The translations under genes were made by a program, and so were the position numbers. The notes under the pieces were generated by a model. It was not told the DNA's origin, ran no database searches, and saw nothing but the letters and a program-made list of their open reading frames with translations. 64,000 nt of DNA from an uncultured Gammaproteobacteria bacterium. Lineage in GTDB: Bacteria > Pseudomonadota > Gammaproteobacteria > Pseudomonadales > Porticoccaceae. Below, piece after piece: positions 1 to 9,369 of the stretch. Each line of letters starts with the position of its first letter. Positions within the stretch are counted from its first letter, which is position 1. The stretch spans positions 114,910 through 178,909 of the forward strand of contig CAJXQR010000008.1 in NCBI GenBank assembly GCA_913058345.1, written 5' to 3'.

Positions 1-1
1 T

Positions 2-973
2 GTTATCAGCACCTTTATGGCCAAGGGCTGCGTTGACCAAGATGCGCCTTACTGTTTGTATACCGTGGGTCTTGGCTCTAAAGATCATTCGAATCTTGCT
101 TTGGATGATGCGGACCTGGTGTTTACTCTGGGCTTTGATATGGTCGAATATCACCCTTCCCTGTGGAATGCCCAGCGCGATAAGCACATTGTTCACGCCG
201 ACTTTCTGGCGGCTGAAATTGATCAGTGTTATCACCCGGAAATTGAGTTGGTCGGCGATTTAACGGCGACCTTAACGGAGTTTAGTCGCCTGCTTAAGAC
301 CCGTGATTACCCGCCCTTCGACCTCACCGTGCAGCAAGACGTGCGCAATGCAATGCGTGCTGAACTTAGCGAGTATGCGGAGGATGACACGGCCGGTAGT
401 ATTCGTCCGCAAAAAATTCTCTGGGATGTACGTGAGGTAATGGGGTCTTGCGATATTGTGTTGTCGGATGTTGGTGCCCACAAAATGTGGATTGCTCGTC
501 ACTACCACTGTCATCAACCGAATACCTGCTTGATTCCCAATGGCTATTGTTCAATGGGCTTTGCTCTGCCGGGAGCTATCGCAGGAAGTCTGGTCTACCC
601 TGACCGTCGTATTCTGGCAATAGCTGGCGATGGTGGTTTTTTGATGAATGTTCAAGAGATGGAAACGGCACGTCGCCTGCAGAGTAATATCGTGGTTATG
701 GTGTGGGAAGACAACTCTTATGGGCTGATCGAATGGAAGCAGGATACTGAGTTTAAGCGACATACCGAACTTGGTTTTGGTAACCCTGACTGGTTGCAAC
801 TGGCGCAGTCATTCGGCTGGAAGGGGCATTTATGCACCCAAAGCAGGCAGCTGAAAACCATCTTGGCGCAGGCACTTGATGAGTCGGGTCCGAGTCTGGT
901 CGTGGTGCCCGTCGACTACCGAGAGAATGCACTATTAACCGAACGGCTGGGTAGAATTGGTAAGAGAATGTGA
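2..973 (+). CDS. Acetolactate synthase large subunit-like TPP enzyme (5' end outside window)
   Basis: This is the carboxy-terminal part (about 320 residues) of a thiamine-diphosphate enzyme of the acetolactate synthase family, which joins two pyruvates to give 2-acetolactate. The frame is open from base 2, so the start lies upstream and the first ATG at base 17 is internal. The central domain begins with STFMAKG. The TPP/Mg module is seen as GDGGFLMN followed by WEDNSYG. The NGYCSMGFALPGAIAG stretch before it is typical of the family. No small regulatory subunit gene follows; the next gene is on the other strand. It could be the biosynthetic enzyme, a catabolic AlsS-like enzyme or a related TPP enzyme, and the visible part does not decide. 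Confidence 0.82.
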   Translation, partial: VISTFMAKGCVDQDAPYCLYTVGLGSKDHSNLALDDADLVFTLGFDMVEYHPSLWNAQRDKHIVHADFLAAEIDQCYHPEIELVGDLTATLTEFSRLLKTRDYPPFDLTVQQDVRNAMRAELSEYAEDDTAGSIRPQKILWDVREVMGSCDIVLSDVGAHKMWIARHYHCHQPNTCLIPNGYCSMGFALPGAIAGSLVYPDRRILAIAGDGGFLMNVQEMETARRLQSNIVVMVWEDNSYGLIEWKQDTEFKRHTELGFGNPDWLQLAQSFGWKGHLCTQSRQLKTILAQALDESGPSLVVVPVDYRENALLTERLGRIGKRM

Positions 974-1088
974 GTTCGCTGTGGATTCACGTGCTGGCAT
1001 TGATGTTGAGAAAGCCTGATCTTAAGGAAGAGAGCTGGCAGCCCTGTAATGGTACAGGGTTGCCAGGCACGCGTTAGAAGGTAGAAGT

Positions 1089-2213
1089 TTAGAGGACAAT
1101 CACCTGGCGGATAGCCTGGCCGGATGCCAAGCGGTCAAAACCCAGGTTGATTTCGTCGAGAGTGAGGGTGTGTGTCAATAAGCGATCTACTGGCAATTCG
1201 CCTTGTTCATACAGGGACATATATCGGGGCAGGTCAACACTGGGTACTGACGTGCCAATATAGCTGCCCTTCAAGGTGCGCTCTTCTGCAACAATAGAAA
1301 CAGCCTGTATTGACAGCTTTCGATCTGGGTGAGGCAGGCCGGAAGTGACTGTGGTGCCGCCACGCGCGGTAATACTATAGGCCAGTTCCAGGGCGGGTAC
1401 TGACCCGGCCATTTCAAAGGCGTATTCAACACCGCCGCCAGTCAAGTCTTTTATCTTTTCGACCGCATTGGCCTCACCTGCATTGACGGTATGGGTCGCG
1501 CCGAGCTCGCGGGCAAAAGCCAGCTTCTCGTCAGACAGGTCAATGGCTAGAATTTGTCGTGCGCCAGCCAGTTGCGCACCTAACAGGGCGCACAGGCCAA
1601 CTCCTCCCAGGCCAATAACGGCGGCAGAGGCACCGGGCGGCAAGTGGGCTGTGTTAACTACAGCACCTACACCAGTGAGAACCGCACAACCAAATAACGC
1701 CGCTGTGCTTAAGTCAAACTTAGGGTCAATTTTGATCACAGAATGTTCGGACAGGGTCGCATAAGAGGAGAAGGCTGAAACGCCCAAGTGGTGATTTATC
1801 GTTTGATCATGCTGGTGAATGCGCCAGTTGCCGCTGAGCAGTGATCCGCTGGCATTGGCTTCGGCACCGGGTTCACAGAGGGCGGGTCGGCCGCGTGCGC
1901 AAAACCCGCAGACTCCGCAACTAGGGACAAAAACCATCACTACATGGTCGCCGGGGGCAAAGCGTGTCACCCCGGTACCGACGTCTTCGATAATACCAGA
2001 GGCTTCGTGGCCGAGGGCCATCGGTAGGGGGCGGGGTCGGCTGCCATCGATCACCGACAGATCCGAGTGACATAGTCCGGCAGCAGCAATTTTAACCAGT
2101 ACCTCTCCCGGGCCCGGCGGATCAACGTCAACTTCTTCGATGACCAGTGGTTTTGACTCTGCATAGGGGGATGAAACACCGGTTTGGTGCAGAATGGCAG
2201 CGTTCGCTTTCAT
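1089..2213 (-). CDS. Zinc-dependent alcohol dehydrogenase (MDR family)
   Basis: A 374-residue medium-chain dehydrogenase that should oxidise an alcohol to an aldehyde with NAD(P). Catalytic zinc ligands are Cys48 (GLCHSD) and His69-Glu70 (GHE). The structural zinc loop has Cys99, Cys102, Cys105 and Cys113. The Rossmann motif GLGGVGL follows. The frame is open for another 140 codons upstream, but the ATG at 2213 is preceded by AGGAAG at good spacing and begins a normal family amino terminus, so that start is preferred; the upstream extension would run into the neighbouring aldehyde dehydrogenase gene. It sits 163 bases downstream of that gene on the same strand, so the pair can act in series, alcohol to aldehyde to acid. 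The substrate is not evident. Confidence 0.9.
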   Translation of the reverse strand: MKANAAILHQTGVSSPYAESKPLVIEEVDVDPPGPGEVLVKIAAAGLCHSDLSVIDGSRPRPLPMALGHEASGIIEDVGTGVTRFAPGDHVVMVFVPSCGVCGFCARGRPALCEPGAEANASGSLLSGNWRIHQHDQTINHHLGVSAFSSYATLSEHSVIKIDPKFDLSTAALFGCAVLTGVGAVVNTAHLPPGASAAVIGLGGVGLCALLGAQLAGARQILAIDLSDEKLAFARELGATHTVNAGEANAVEKIKDLTGGGVEYAFEMAGSVPALELAYSITARGGTTVTSGLPHPDRKLSIQAVSIVAEERTLKGSYIGTSVPSVDLPRYMSLYEQGELPVDRLLTHTLTLDEINLGFDRLASGQAIRQVIVL

Positions 2214-2376
2214 AGTGACTACTTCCTGTTTGGGTTTCGGGAAAAGTGTCTGCCAAGGGCTATAAGAAAGTCTCTGTTTTAACGTCTCTTTTTTATGCCC
2301 CTGCCTGTTAGCGTATGCGATTTGTATGCCAGTTGAACGTGGTCTTACCTCTATAGAGTCTGGCTTAAGGGTGCAT

Positions 2377-3816
2377 TTAGAGGCTGGGTGACTTAATGAC
2401 CAACATCTTTTCAATTTGCATATCGGCAAAGGTGTGGGGAATACCGCCCGTGCCGTGGCCGGAGTGGCGCAACCCGGCAAAAGGCATCCAGTCAACCCGA
2501 AAAGCCGTGTGATCGTTAACCACGACGGTAGAGGCGGCAAGTTGTCGATAAGCGTGTAGTGCAGTGTCGATATTGTGAGTAAATACTGCGGCCTGAAACG
2601 CAAAATCGAGAGCATTGGCACGACAAATAGCATCGTCTATATCGTCAAAGCTATAGACGCAAATGACCGGGCCAAACACTTCAGTGCAACTCACGTCGGC
2701 ATCTGCGGGTGGTTCCAAGAGCACCGTTGGCGGATAACAGCTCGCGGAGATTTTCTCGCCCCCGCTGAGTAATTTGGCCCCGTTATCAATGGCGTCCATA
2801 ACGCTCTGGTGTACCCTTTCAAGCTCTCGGTGGCGGATCATTGGGCCGATGTCGGTGCTTTCGAGACTTGGATCGCCGACGCTCATGTCCGCCCCTGCAC
2901 TAGCGAGCGACGTTGCGACTTTGTCGGCAATCGAGCGATGGGCAAAGACGCGTTGTACCGATATACACACCTGACCTGCATGGTAGAACCCACCTTTCGC
3001 GAGCAGAGGGATGGCCGTGTCAAGGTCGGCGTCTTCAGCGAGCAATACGGGTGCAATACCGCCATGCTCCAATGCGCAGCGGGTTCCCGGCGCGAGCTTT
3101 GAGCGCAACATCCAGCCGACTTCAGCGCTACCAATAAAACTAAAGAATCCGACTCGGGGATCGCTGGCGAGCGCTTCGGATACATCGTGCCCGGTGGTGG
3201 AGAGCACCTGGCACCATTGTGCTGGCAAGCCCGCTTCGTGGAACAGTTGTATCAGTTCGTAACAGGACATGGGTGTGTCATTGGCAGGTTTGACAATAAC
3301 CGGGCATCCGGCGGCAATGGCCGGAGCAATTTGGTGCACGATGAGGTTAATGGGGTGATTAAATGCGCTAAAAGCCACCACTACGCCAATCGGTTCGCGC
3401 TGGGTGAAAGCGAGGCGATTCATCGATGCGGCATTGAGCCCCATGGGAACTTCGGTGCCATGGGCGGTACGAATGCACTGTATGCAAAGGTTGATGCCGT
3501 CAATGGCACGGGCCATTTCAACACGTGAGTCAATCAAGGGTTTACCCCCTTCTCGTGTCGCAATATCGGTCAAGCGTGTCGCTTCGCGGCCCATAAGATC
3601 CGCCGCCGTCTGCAATATTTGAATACGTTGTTCGGCCGTCAGCCAGTTGGCGCGGTCTTCAAACAACTGTTGTGCCGTATTCAGTGCTGTATCGGCACCC
3701 TGCCAGTCGACTGTGTCAACCTCTGCGAGGAGCTCTCCGTCGTAGGGCGCAAAGACACGCAGTGGAGACCCCACAGTATCCGCACCGGGAACCATTAAGC
3801 CGTAGTGTTTGCTCAT
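2377..3816 (-). CDS. Aldehyde dehydrogenase family protein
   Basis: A 479-residue NAD(P)-dependent aldehyde dehydrogenase. Catalytic Cys284 lies in YHAGQVC, the general base is Glu250, and Asn153 is in AFNHP. The usual ELGG motif reads LEHGG, a His insertion or substitution that keeps the Glu and both Gly. The ATG at 3816 has AAGGAG eight bases upstream and begins MSKHYG; the frame continues 35 codons upstream without family similarity, so the shorter start is used. It is the first gene of a probable two-gene unit with the alcohol dehydrogenase downstream. The substrate cannot be read from the sequence; succinate-semialdehyde-like or phenylacetaldehyde-like activity is possible. Confidence 0.9.
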   Translation of the reverse strand: MSKHYGLMVPGADTVGSPLRVFAPYDGELLAEVDTVDWQGADTALNTAQQLFEDRANWLTAEQRIQILQTAADLMGREATRLTDIATREGGKPLIDSRVEMARAIDGINLCIQCIRTAHGTEVPMGLNAASMNRLAFTQREPIGVVVAFSAFNHPINLIVHQIAPAIAAGCPVIVKPANDTPMSCYELIQLFHEAGLPAQWCQVLSTTGHDVSEALASDPRVGFFSFIGSAEVGWMLRSKLAPGTRCALEHGGIAPVLLAEDADLDTAIPLLAKGGFYHAGQVCISVQRVFAHRSIADKVATSLASAGADMSVGDPSLESTDIGPMIRHRELERVHQSVMDAIDNGAKLLSGGEKISASCYPPTVLLEPPADADVSCTEVFGPVICVYSFDDIDDAICRANALDFAFQAAVFTHNIDTALHAYRQLAASTVVVNDHTAFRVDWMPFAGLRHSGHGTGGIPHTFADMQIEKMLVIKSPSL

Positions 3817-4179
3817 AATTTTTTCTCCTTTGGCTGGATTTGAAAGATTGGGTCTAAATGAGAGTCTGGCGTGCTTAATTGTAGTGGACTCAGCGTGTAT
3901 TGCTGATTGGGTGATACTCAAAAATTAAGCAAGATATGCGCCATTTCGTAAGGCGATGAGGTGTGCAGAGTGACACGGGGAGTTTATGCATTCGGGGCTC
4001 TATAGACGCTGTATAAGGGGGCTAAAAAAAGGATGCACCCTTAGACAGCGCACGGAGGCCTGATTTTTCGATGTCCACTATCAGTAAACTTGCACGCTTA
4101 GCATTATGCGTACAAAGACTCTTTGAAAGAGTGGCTGTATTGACTTTTGATGTTTAGGCAGGGCTATTTCAATAGGCTG

Positions 4180-4968
4180 TTAAGCGGAAGATTTTTGTGC
4201 ATTAACAAATTCACACGCCTTAGCAATGAGCGGCTCAGGTGTTTCCAGGTGAGGATAGTGAGCGGCCTCTTCTATTTTAAATACTTCTAAAGGACTACTA
4301 ATCCGTGCCGTGATCAGATCGAGATTCGGCTGGTACCCGTAGTTGTCCCGTTCACCAAAGATGGCGAGTACGGGGCAGGTTATTTCTTCTAATGAGGTCG
4401 CGTAAGGCTTTTTCGGCACCGTTTTTTTCTGCGCCATACTGGCCCAGTTTTTAAAGAGAACGTCGGTTTTATCGCCGTGAAATGGTAGCAATTTTTCTCG
4501 CAATCGGCCCTTATAAAAAGCCTCTTCTGCCTGGTTGAGACCGTCTACTGCATCGGGGTGCATGATTAATTGCGGTACGATGGAAATAATGCCGCAGATA
4601 TTATCAGGGTGCTTGCTGGCGGCAATTAAGGCGACAGCGCCGCCAAAACTGTGACCAACTAAAATCACTTTATTTAAAGCAAAGTGCTTGATGATGTCGG
4701 TAATTGGTTGGCCCGCTTCGTCTTCTCTGGGGTCGCCAGAGCGAGGCAAGATGAGTGGGTCAGATTTACCGTGCCCCCAACGGTCGTAGACAATACCGGC
4801 AAGTCCACTGGCTTCGCACAATTGCTGAGGAAACTCGCGCCACATGCCAATGCAGTCGAGACCGCCGTGGAGGAAGATGAAGGTAGGCTTATTGCTATTA
4901 ATCTCGCCGAGCAGCAGGGTATTGATGCGGTGGCCCGCTGCGTTTATGTATTGTTCCTGTGAATGCAT
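4180..4968 (-). CDS. Alpha/beta hydrolase
   Basis: A 262-residue alpha/beta-hydrolase-fold enzyme. The oxyanion motif HGG is at 34-36, the nucleophile elbow GHSFGG places Ser107, the acid is probably Asp208 (GERDN), and His237 (AAHYPHLE) completes the triad. There is no signal peptide, so it is cytoplasmic. The family includes C-C bond hydrolases, esterases and haloperoxidase-like proteins, and the sequence does not identify the substrate. It lies on the same strand as the broken acyl-CoA-dehydrogenase-like gene just upstream (64 bases) and may share its promoter, which would suggest a joint role in breaking down an aromatic or cyclic compound. That link is inference. Confidence 0.85.
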   Translation of the reverse strand: MHSQEQYINAAGHRINTLLLGEINSNKPTFIFLHGGLDCIGMWREFPQQLCEASGLAGIVYDRWGHGKSDPLILPRSGDPREDEAGQPITDIIKHFALNKVILVGHSFGGAVALIAASKHPDNICGIISIVPQLIMHPDAVDGLNQAEEAFYKGRLREKLLPFHGDKTDVLFKNWASMAQKKTVPKKPYATSLEEITCPVLAIFGERDNYGYQPNLDLITARISSPLEVFKIEEAAHYPHLETPEPLIAKACEFVNAQKSSA

Positions 4969-5032
4969 ACTGTATTTTTGACCTGAGTTTATGCGGTTGC
5001 TTGAATGTAGGGAGTTACCTGAGTTTATGATG

Positions 5033-6189
5033 TCAAAAGCCGGGATCTAAGGGTTCTCCACCCAGTAAAACGCGCCCCGCTGAATACTGAAAGCCCGCAC
5101 GGCGTGCGTCAATGGCGCCGACAATAGCATGAATATTGCGTAACGCGCGCTCGAGGGGATGGCCTTGCAAAAAAGCGGCTCGAGTACCTTTAGCATAGAG
5201 TTTACTGACCAGTTCACGGCCAAGATCAGCGGCTAAAAAGCAGGACGAATACACTTCCGCTCTGAGTGCTAGAGGGATTTCTTCACCTTTAATGGCAAAC
5301 TCCCAGCTTCGCTCCATAGCATCCAGGCAGCCACTACGGACCGCTCGGACAAGGGCATTACTCTCTGAAATCAGTTCCTGACTGGCTGGTTGTTCCCTTT
5401 GTGATAGCCCGGTAATGCCGGATATTTTATTGGCTATTTCGTTAGTGGCACTTGCTAATGCCGCATTTAATACACCGACAACCACTGCTGCGAACAAGGG
5501 CATGCTATGCACTTGTGGAGGACAGGTATAAAGAGGGCGTTTAAAAACGGGCTCGGTGCCAGGCTTATAGGCGAAATTTTCAGGGATGAAAATATCAGTA
5601 GCGTGGGCTTCATTACTCCCTGTCCCGCGCATTACGGCGGAGTTTTTCCAGGTGGGTAGAATCTCTAGCTTCTCGGTAGGCACCAAAAATATTCTAACAT
5701 CGGGTTTGTCGTTGATCTTGCGTGGGGCATCGCCATCCATCACCATGCCAAGCAATGCACACCAGCGGGAGTCGACGGAGCCGGTAACCACTGGCCATGA
5801 GCCGCTGAGTCGATAACCATCACCCTCGGGCGTAGCACGACCACTCATAACCGCAGAGAAGCCAAAGTTTTTGTCGGGTTCGGCAAAAAGTGCATCGCGC
5901 TCTTTCTCAGGCAGACCCGAGGTGGCAAGACAGGCGGGTACAGAGTTGACAATGTACCAGGACAGGGCGGGATCAGCCGCGCTTACGGCCTCGATGGCCT
6001 TAAAAGCATCGTGGGGTTAACTTCCAGGCCGCCCACTTCTTTTGGGGCATAGAGCCGAAACAGCCCCGCTTTGCCTGCGGCTTCTACCACAGCAGAATTT
6101 AGGCAGGCATTTTCCTCTGCTTCAAGGTGGTGTTCGGTAATCAGTGGTTGTAATGCGATGGCGGTGTCGACAATGGGGTGTGTGCTCAT
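5033..6189 (-). pseudogene. Acyl-CoA dehydrogenase/flavin monooxygenase-like gene, one-base frameshift
   Basis: Two consecutive frames together give one protein of about 385 residues with the acyl-CoA dehydrogenase fold of flavin-dependent monooxygenases (HsaA/DszC-like). The first part (6189 down to about 6005) carries the amino-terminal helices, ending KEVGGLEVNPTML. The second part continues in another frame as KAIEAVSAADPALSW, then FGFSAVMSGRATP, and runs to 5033. The switch falls at a short A run (T run on the coding strand) at 6002-6005, where one extra base would restore a single frame. Either the gene is inactivated or the base was lost in sequencing. There are no other stops. Start ATG at 6189. 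Confidence 0.85.
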
Positions 6190-6546
6190 ACTTTGATCCT
6201 GATCATTTTATTGTGTTTTCTGTATTCATCTATTTTGATATTACCATTATGACGAATCTTGGCTAGCGTTTTTTTGGGTAATTGGGTTTTTTATAACACT
6301 ATAATTGGGTATATAAGGTGGCGTCTGGCGCCTCCGGCAATGTGTGAATTAAACTAGGACAGGCTTCAGTTGTGATGTGCTTAGTAAAGGCTTGTCGTTA
6401 CCCCTGCGGATTGGGCCGTCAACTGATAAAGGCGCCACCTAAGGTATTAAAGCCTTAGATTGCAAAGGCTTTATTGTTTGATAGGGGCTTTGGGTTTTTC
6501 GGGACGCTCTGGCGATAAGTTCTGGAAATGAGCCGCAGTGAGTGTA
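6190..6546. other. Intergenic region with an inverted repeat
   Basis: No gene is supported here. The only clear structure is a perfect 9-base inverted repeat (TAAAGCCTT at 6448-6456, AAGGCTTTA at 6465-6473). It lies about 75 bases past the end of the YeeE/YedE genes and could act as a weak terminator or transcript-end hairpin for that unit, although neither side has a long T run. Confidence 0.4.
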
Positions 6547-6978
6547 TTAAAGACGTCGACTGATGATCCGGGCGAGAAATAAGCCTATGAGCATCGTCGC
6601 TACAAATAACAAAGTTGTGGGATAGGCGTAGCTTAAACCAGCAATTGCCGGGCCGGGGCAGTAACCGACCAGCCCCCAACCTGCGCCGAACAGCACAGCG
6701 CCGAGCAACAGTGTTTTGTCAATATCGGTTCTCGTTGGTAGGTGGAAAGTATCGCTAAAAAGAGGCGATGGTTTTTTGAGTACAAACTTATAGCCGATAA
6801 AGGTGACGATAAGACCACCACCCATCACAAAGGCCAGGGTGGGGTCCCACGCACCGGCAAGATCGAGAAAGCCCTGCACCCGATCGGTATTTGTCATACC
6901 CGATATTGCCATGCCGACCCCAAAAATAAGGCCTGATACGAGAGCAGATAATTGCTGCCAAGTCTTTTGTGTTGGCAT
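6547..6978 (-). CDS. YeeE/YedE family half-transporter, second subunit
   Basis: A 143-residue integral membrane protein with about four helices, of the YeeE/YedE (TsuB-like, DUF6691) family that imports thiosulfate or other reduced sulfur species. GVGMAISGM near the start and GLVGYCPGPAIAG around residue 105, with a conserved Cys, are the two half-repeat signatures. The ATG at 6978 is one base past the stop of the partner gene and has GGAGGT seven bases upstream, which favours it over the in-frame ATG at 6993. It forms a two-gene half-transporter with the upstream ORF, downstream of blh and the rhodanese gene. Confidence 0.88.
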   Translation of the reverse strand: MPTQKTWQQLSALVSGLIFGVGMAISGMTNTDRVQGFLDLAGAWDPTLAFVMGGGLIVTFIGYKFVLKKPSPLFSDTFHLPTRTDIDKTLLLGAVLFGAGWGLVGYCPGPAIAGLSYAYPTTLLFVATMLIGLFLARIISRRL

Positions 6979-6979
6979 T

Positions 6980-7402
6980 TTATGCACCTCCAAAGACGTG
7001 CTTGAGTAAATAGACGCCGATAAAGCCTGCCGCCATAAATGTACAGGTGGCGATTATTGAACGTAGAGAGAGCCGTGCGATGCCACAAATACCGTGGCCA
7101 CTGGTGCAGCCACTACCGATACCGGTACCAAGACCCACGGCGAGGCCGCCGATAATGGTGAGCAGCGTGCCGCTTTGGGGTATCGGTGGCTTGAAGTCAC
7201 TGGAGAGCAGGACGGGAATCGCTCCGCCGATAATAACGCCTGTTATGAAGAGGATACGCCATAGACGCTCAGTCCCGCTTTCAATAAGGGAGCCCGTTAA
7301 AATGCCGCTGACACCTGCGATGCGTCCTTTTAAGGCCATCATCATGACGGCCGCAAGGCCGACAAGTCCGCCGCCAATTAAAGCGAGTACAAATGGGTGC
7401 AT
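6980..7402 (-). CDS. YeeE/YedE family half-transporter, first subunit
   Basis: A 140-residue membrane protein with about four helices, the partner of the following gene. The signature SGCTSGHGICGIARLS, with two conserved cysteines, sits near residue 98; in characterised YeeE proteins such cysteines pass thiosulfate through the membrane. Full-length YeeE proteins have both halves in one chain, so here the family is split into two genes, as is common beside BigR/Blh systems. It lies 54 bases downstream of blh on the same strand and is probably co-transcribed. Confidence 0.9.
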   Translation of the reverse strand: MHPFVLALIGGGLVGLAAVMMMALKGRIAGVSGILTGSLIESGTERLWRILFITGVIIGGAIPVLLSSDFKPPIPQSGTLLTIIGGLAVGLGTGIGSGCTSGHGICGIARLSLRSIIATCTFMAAGFIGVYLLKHVFGGA

Positions 7403-7456
7403 ATTTTATCGCCTGTGTTGCAATTGCGCATGGATGACTGAGTGGGGACAAGAGTC

Positions 7457-8308
7457 TTAATGACCAATCTGGTTAAGCGGTATTTTCAAATAGGCAACGC
7501 CGTTATCTTCCGCGGTTGGTAATTGGCCGGCGCGGATGTTCACTTGAATGGCGGGCAAAATGAGCACTGGCATTTCCAGTTGCGCATCACGGGTTTTGCG
7601 CATTTCAATAAAGGCATCGGCACCAGAACCCTGTAGCTGGACGTTATTGCGCTGGTCGGCGACGGTACAAACAGACTGCGGAGCCACACCTTCTTCGGGG
7701 TAATCGTGACACAGAAACAGCCGTGTTTCATCGGGAAAGCTGAGGATGCGCTTGAGTGACTGATACAAGGTACTCGCGTCGCCGCCAGGAAAGTCGGCAC
7801 GGGCGGTACCATAATTGGGTGCTAGAAAAGTGTCGCCGATGAAGAGGGCATCGTCAATTTGATAGGAGACACAGGCGGGGGTGTGTCCTGGTGTTTCTAA
7901 GACCTTGATGTTGAGCTCTCCCAGTGTGAGGCTATCGCCTTCACCCAGCAGTAAATCGAACTGGCTGCCGTCGGTTGTGAGGTCGGTCATATTAAAGACG
8001 CCTTTGAAGACATCCTGAACCACAGGGATTTTGGCACCGATCCCCGTTTGTCCACCACATTGTTGTTTGAGGTAGGGTGCTGCGCTCAAATGGTCGGCGT
8101 GGGCATGGGTTTCAAGAATGTATTGGAGGCTGAGATTGAGTTGCTTGATGTCATTAATAACAGAATCGGCAGAGTTGGTTCCTGTGCGCCCCGAAGGGTA
8201 GTTAAAGTCAAGCACCGGATCGATAATAGCCGCCTGTTTGGAGCTGATATCCCAGACCAGATGGGTAAAGGTTGATGTGCTCTGATCGAAGTAGGTTTTT
8301 ACTTCCAT
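7457..8308 (-). CDS. blh: Beta-lactamase hydrolase-like protein (MBL fold, persulfide dioxygenase-related)
   Basis: A 283-residue metallo-beta-lactamase-fold enzyme of the Blh/ETHE1-like group, thought to oxidise glutathione persulfide or related sulfane sulfur to sulfite. Metal ligands are seen in THAHADHL, in GHTPACVS, in GDTFLAPNYG and in CHDY. The carboxy-terminal RKTRDAQLEMPVLILPAIQVNIRAG segment is characteristic of Blh, in a form that lacks a fused rhodanese; a separate rhodanese gene lies just upstream. Known bigR-blh loci defend against sulfide. An operator-like element at 8343-8368, matching one in the repressor gene's promoter, lies 35 bases before the start. Confidence 0.9.
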   Translation of the reverse strand: MEVKTYFDQSTSTFTHLVWDISSKQAAIIDPVLDFNYPSGRTGTNSADSVINDIKQLNLSLQYILETHAHADHLSAAPYLKQQCGGQTGIGAKIPVVQDVFKGVFNMTDLTTDGSQFDLLLGEGDSLTLGELNIKVLETPGHTPACVSYQIDDALFIGDTFLAPNYGTARADFPGGDASTLYQSLKRILSFPDETRLFLCHDYPEEGVAPQSVCTVADQRNNVQLQGSGADAFIEMRKTRDAQLEMPVLILPAIQVNIRAGQLPTAEDNGVAYLKIPLNQIGH

Positions 8309-8342
8309 GGTGCAGACCTCGCGCTTGAGTGAAGCTTTATTA

Positions 8343-8368
8343 TATTAGCACTCATTACATTAGCAACA
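8343..8368. promoter_or_regulatory. Operator-like element upstream of blh
   Basis: This 26-base AT-rich stretch contains TATTAGCA, a TTAC centre and TTAGCAA. It matches, at the same internal spacing, the element at 9315-9340 in front of the ArsR-type repressor gene. A further shared piece, CTAATATAA-TT, occurs near 8403 and 9298. The match between the two promoters is seen directly; binding by the repressor is inferred from the known autoregulated bigR/blh arrangement. Confidence 0.6.
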
Positions 8369-8517
8369 GTTAAACTATACCGCTCTGTTATATTGAAAAG
8401 GTCTAATATAATTAACTTTGAGCGAGCCCTGCCGCACTGGCGAGTGTGCCTCATTGATGCTCAGTCGGTATAAACCCGTGGGTATAAATTCGCGGGTATG
8501 AGCGTGTCAACTTTAAA

Positions 8518-8889
8518 TTAGTCGACAATGCCCTCGGGTATGGCTTGATCTTTACTCCAGGCATCAAAGCCGCCTTCGAGACTATAAACATTTGAAAAGC
8601 CCATTTCTTGCAGAGTTGCGGCTGCGAGAGCAGAACGACCACCCGACTTACAGTAGACGAGGATGGCCTTGTCACGGTCTGTAAAGGCTGGATTGTTTTC
8701 TATGCGCATTTCGAGCACGCCGCGCGAGATATGTTCAGAGCCCTCGATATGCCCGGCATCATTTTCGACCTTTTCTCTAACATCGAGCAGGGTAATATCA
8801 CCGTGCTTCATGAGCTCTTTGGCTTCTGATCTATCGATACAGCGGATTTTGGTTTTGGCTTGCTGAATGAGTTGCATAGCGCTGGTCAT
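8518..8889 (-). CDS. Rhodanese-like sulfurtransferase
   Basis: A 123-residue single-domain rhodanese. The active-site loop is YCKSGGRSA, with Cys80 as persulfide carrier and Arg85 closing the six-residue loop, typical of thiosulfate or persulfide sulfurtransferases. The amino-terminal LLDVREKVENDAGHIEGSEH motif is standard. There is no signal peptide, so it is cytoplasmic. It lies 209 bases upstream of blh on the same strand and within the same sulfur cluster, where it probably hands sulfane sulfur to or from the Blh enzyme. Confidence 0.9.
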   Translation of the reverse strand: MTSAMQLIQQAKTKIRCIDRSEAKELMKHGDITLLDVREKVENDAGHIEGSEHISRGVLEMRIENNPAFTDRDKAILVYCKSGGRSALAAATLQEMGFSNVYSLEGGFDAWSKDQAIPEGIVD

Positions 8890-9314
8890 GGTTTGGTTCT
8901 CTTGATTTGTGGGGTCGCTTGGTTCTTAAAACTATAGCGCAGCCGAGCGATAAAATGACACTTTTCTATAAACACGCCAAAGCTGGTCTCGTTGTTGGCC
9001 CCGGAAAAGAGCCGCAGGCATTTCGCTTGTCAGGTATCTGAGAGCCGATTACTCACTTGGGTATGGCAAAAGAGTCAGTGCCCGGGGTGAATCGGCAGTA
9101 AAACGGGAGAGTCGGTGTCAGTGGGGTAGTGGTGTCACGTGTGCGGTAGTCATCGAGTGGCGAGGTCCAGGGTAGACAGAAATCCGTGGCAGGTGTTGGT
9201 GTTGCCCATTTGCTTTGATGTAGCCGGCACTTTGCGACAGATGTTGATAGAGGTGGCTAAGTGCGCGGCCTGCCCCTGTTTATGTGCAAATCTCAGGCTA
9301 ATATAAATTTATTG
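8890..9314. other. Divergent intergenic region, no gene seen
   Basis: About 425 bases between the rhodanese gene and the divergent repressor gene. No ORF with family similarity or good composition was found on either strand. It must hold the rhodanese promoter, but no clear -35/-10 pair could be fixed. A remnant of a lost gene is possible but unsupported. Confidence 0.4.
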
Positions 9315-9340
9315 TATTAGCATAGTTTACTTTAGCAATA
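9315..9340. promoter_or_regulatory. Operator-like element in the repressor gene promoter
   Basis: It contains TATTAGCA, TTAC and TTAGCAA in the same register as the element upstream of blh (8343-8368), and lies 30-55 bases before the repressor start. It sits in an AT-rich block that probably includes the promoter, so a bound repressor would block its own transcription. Confidence 0.6.
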
Positions 9341-9369
9341 CATAATATACGAGATGAGCGTCAATATGT

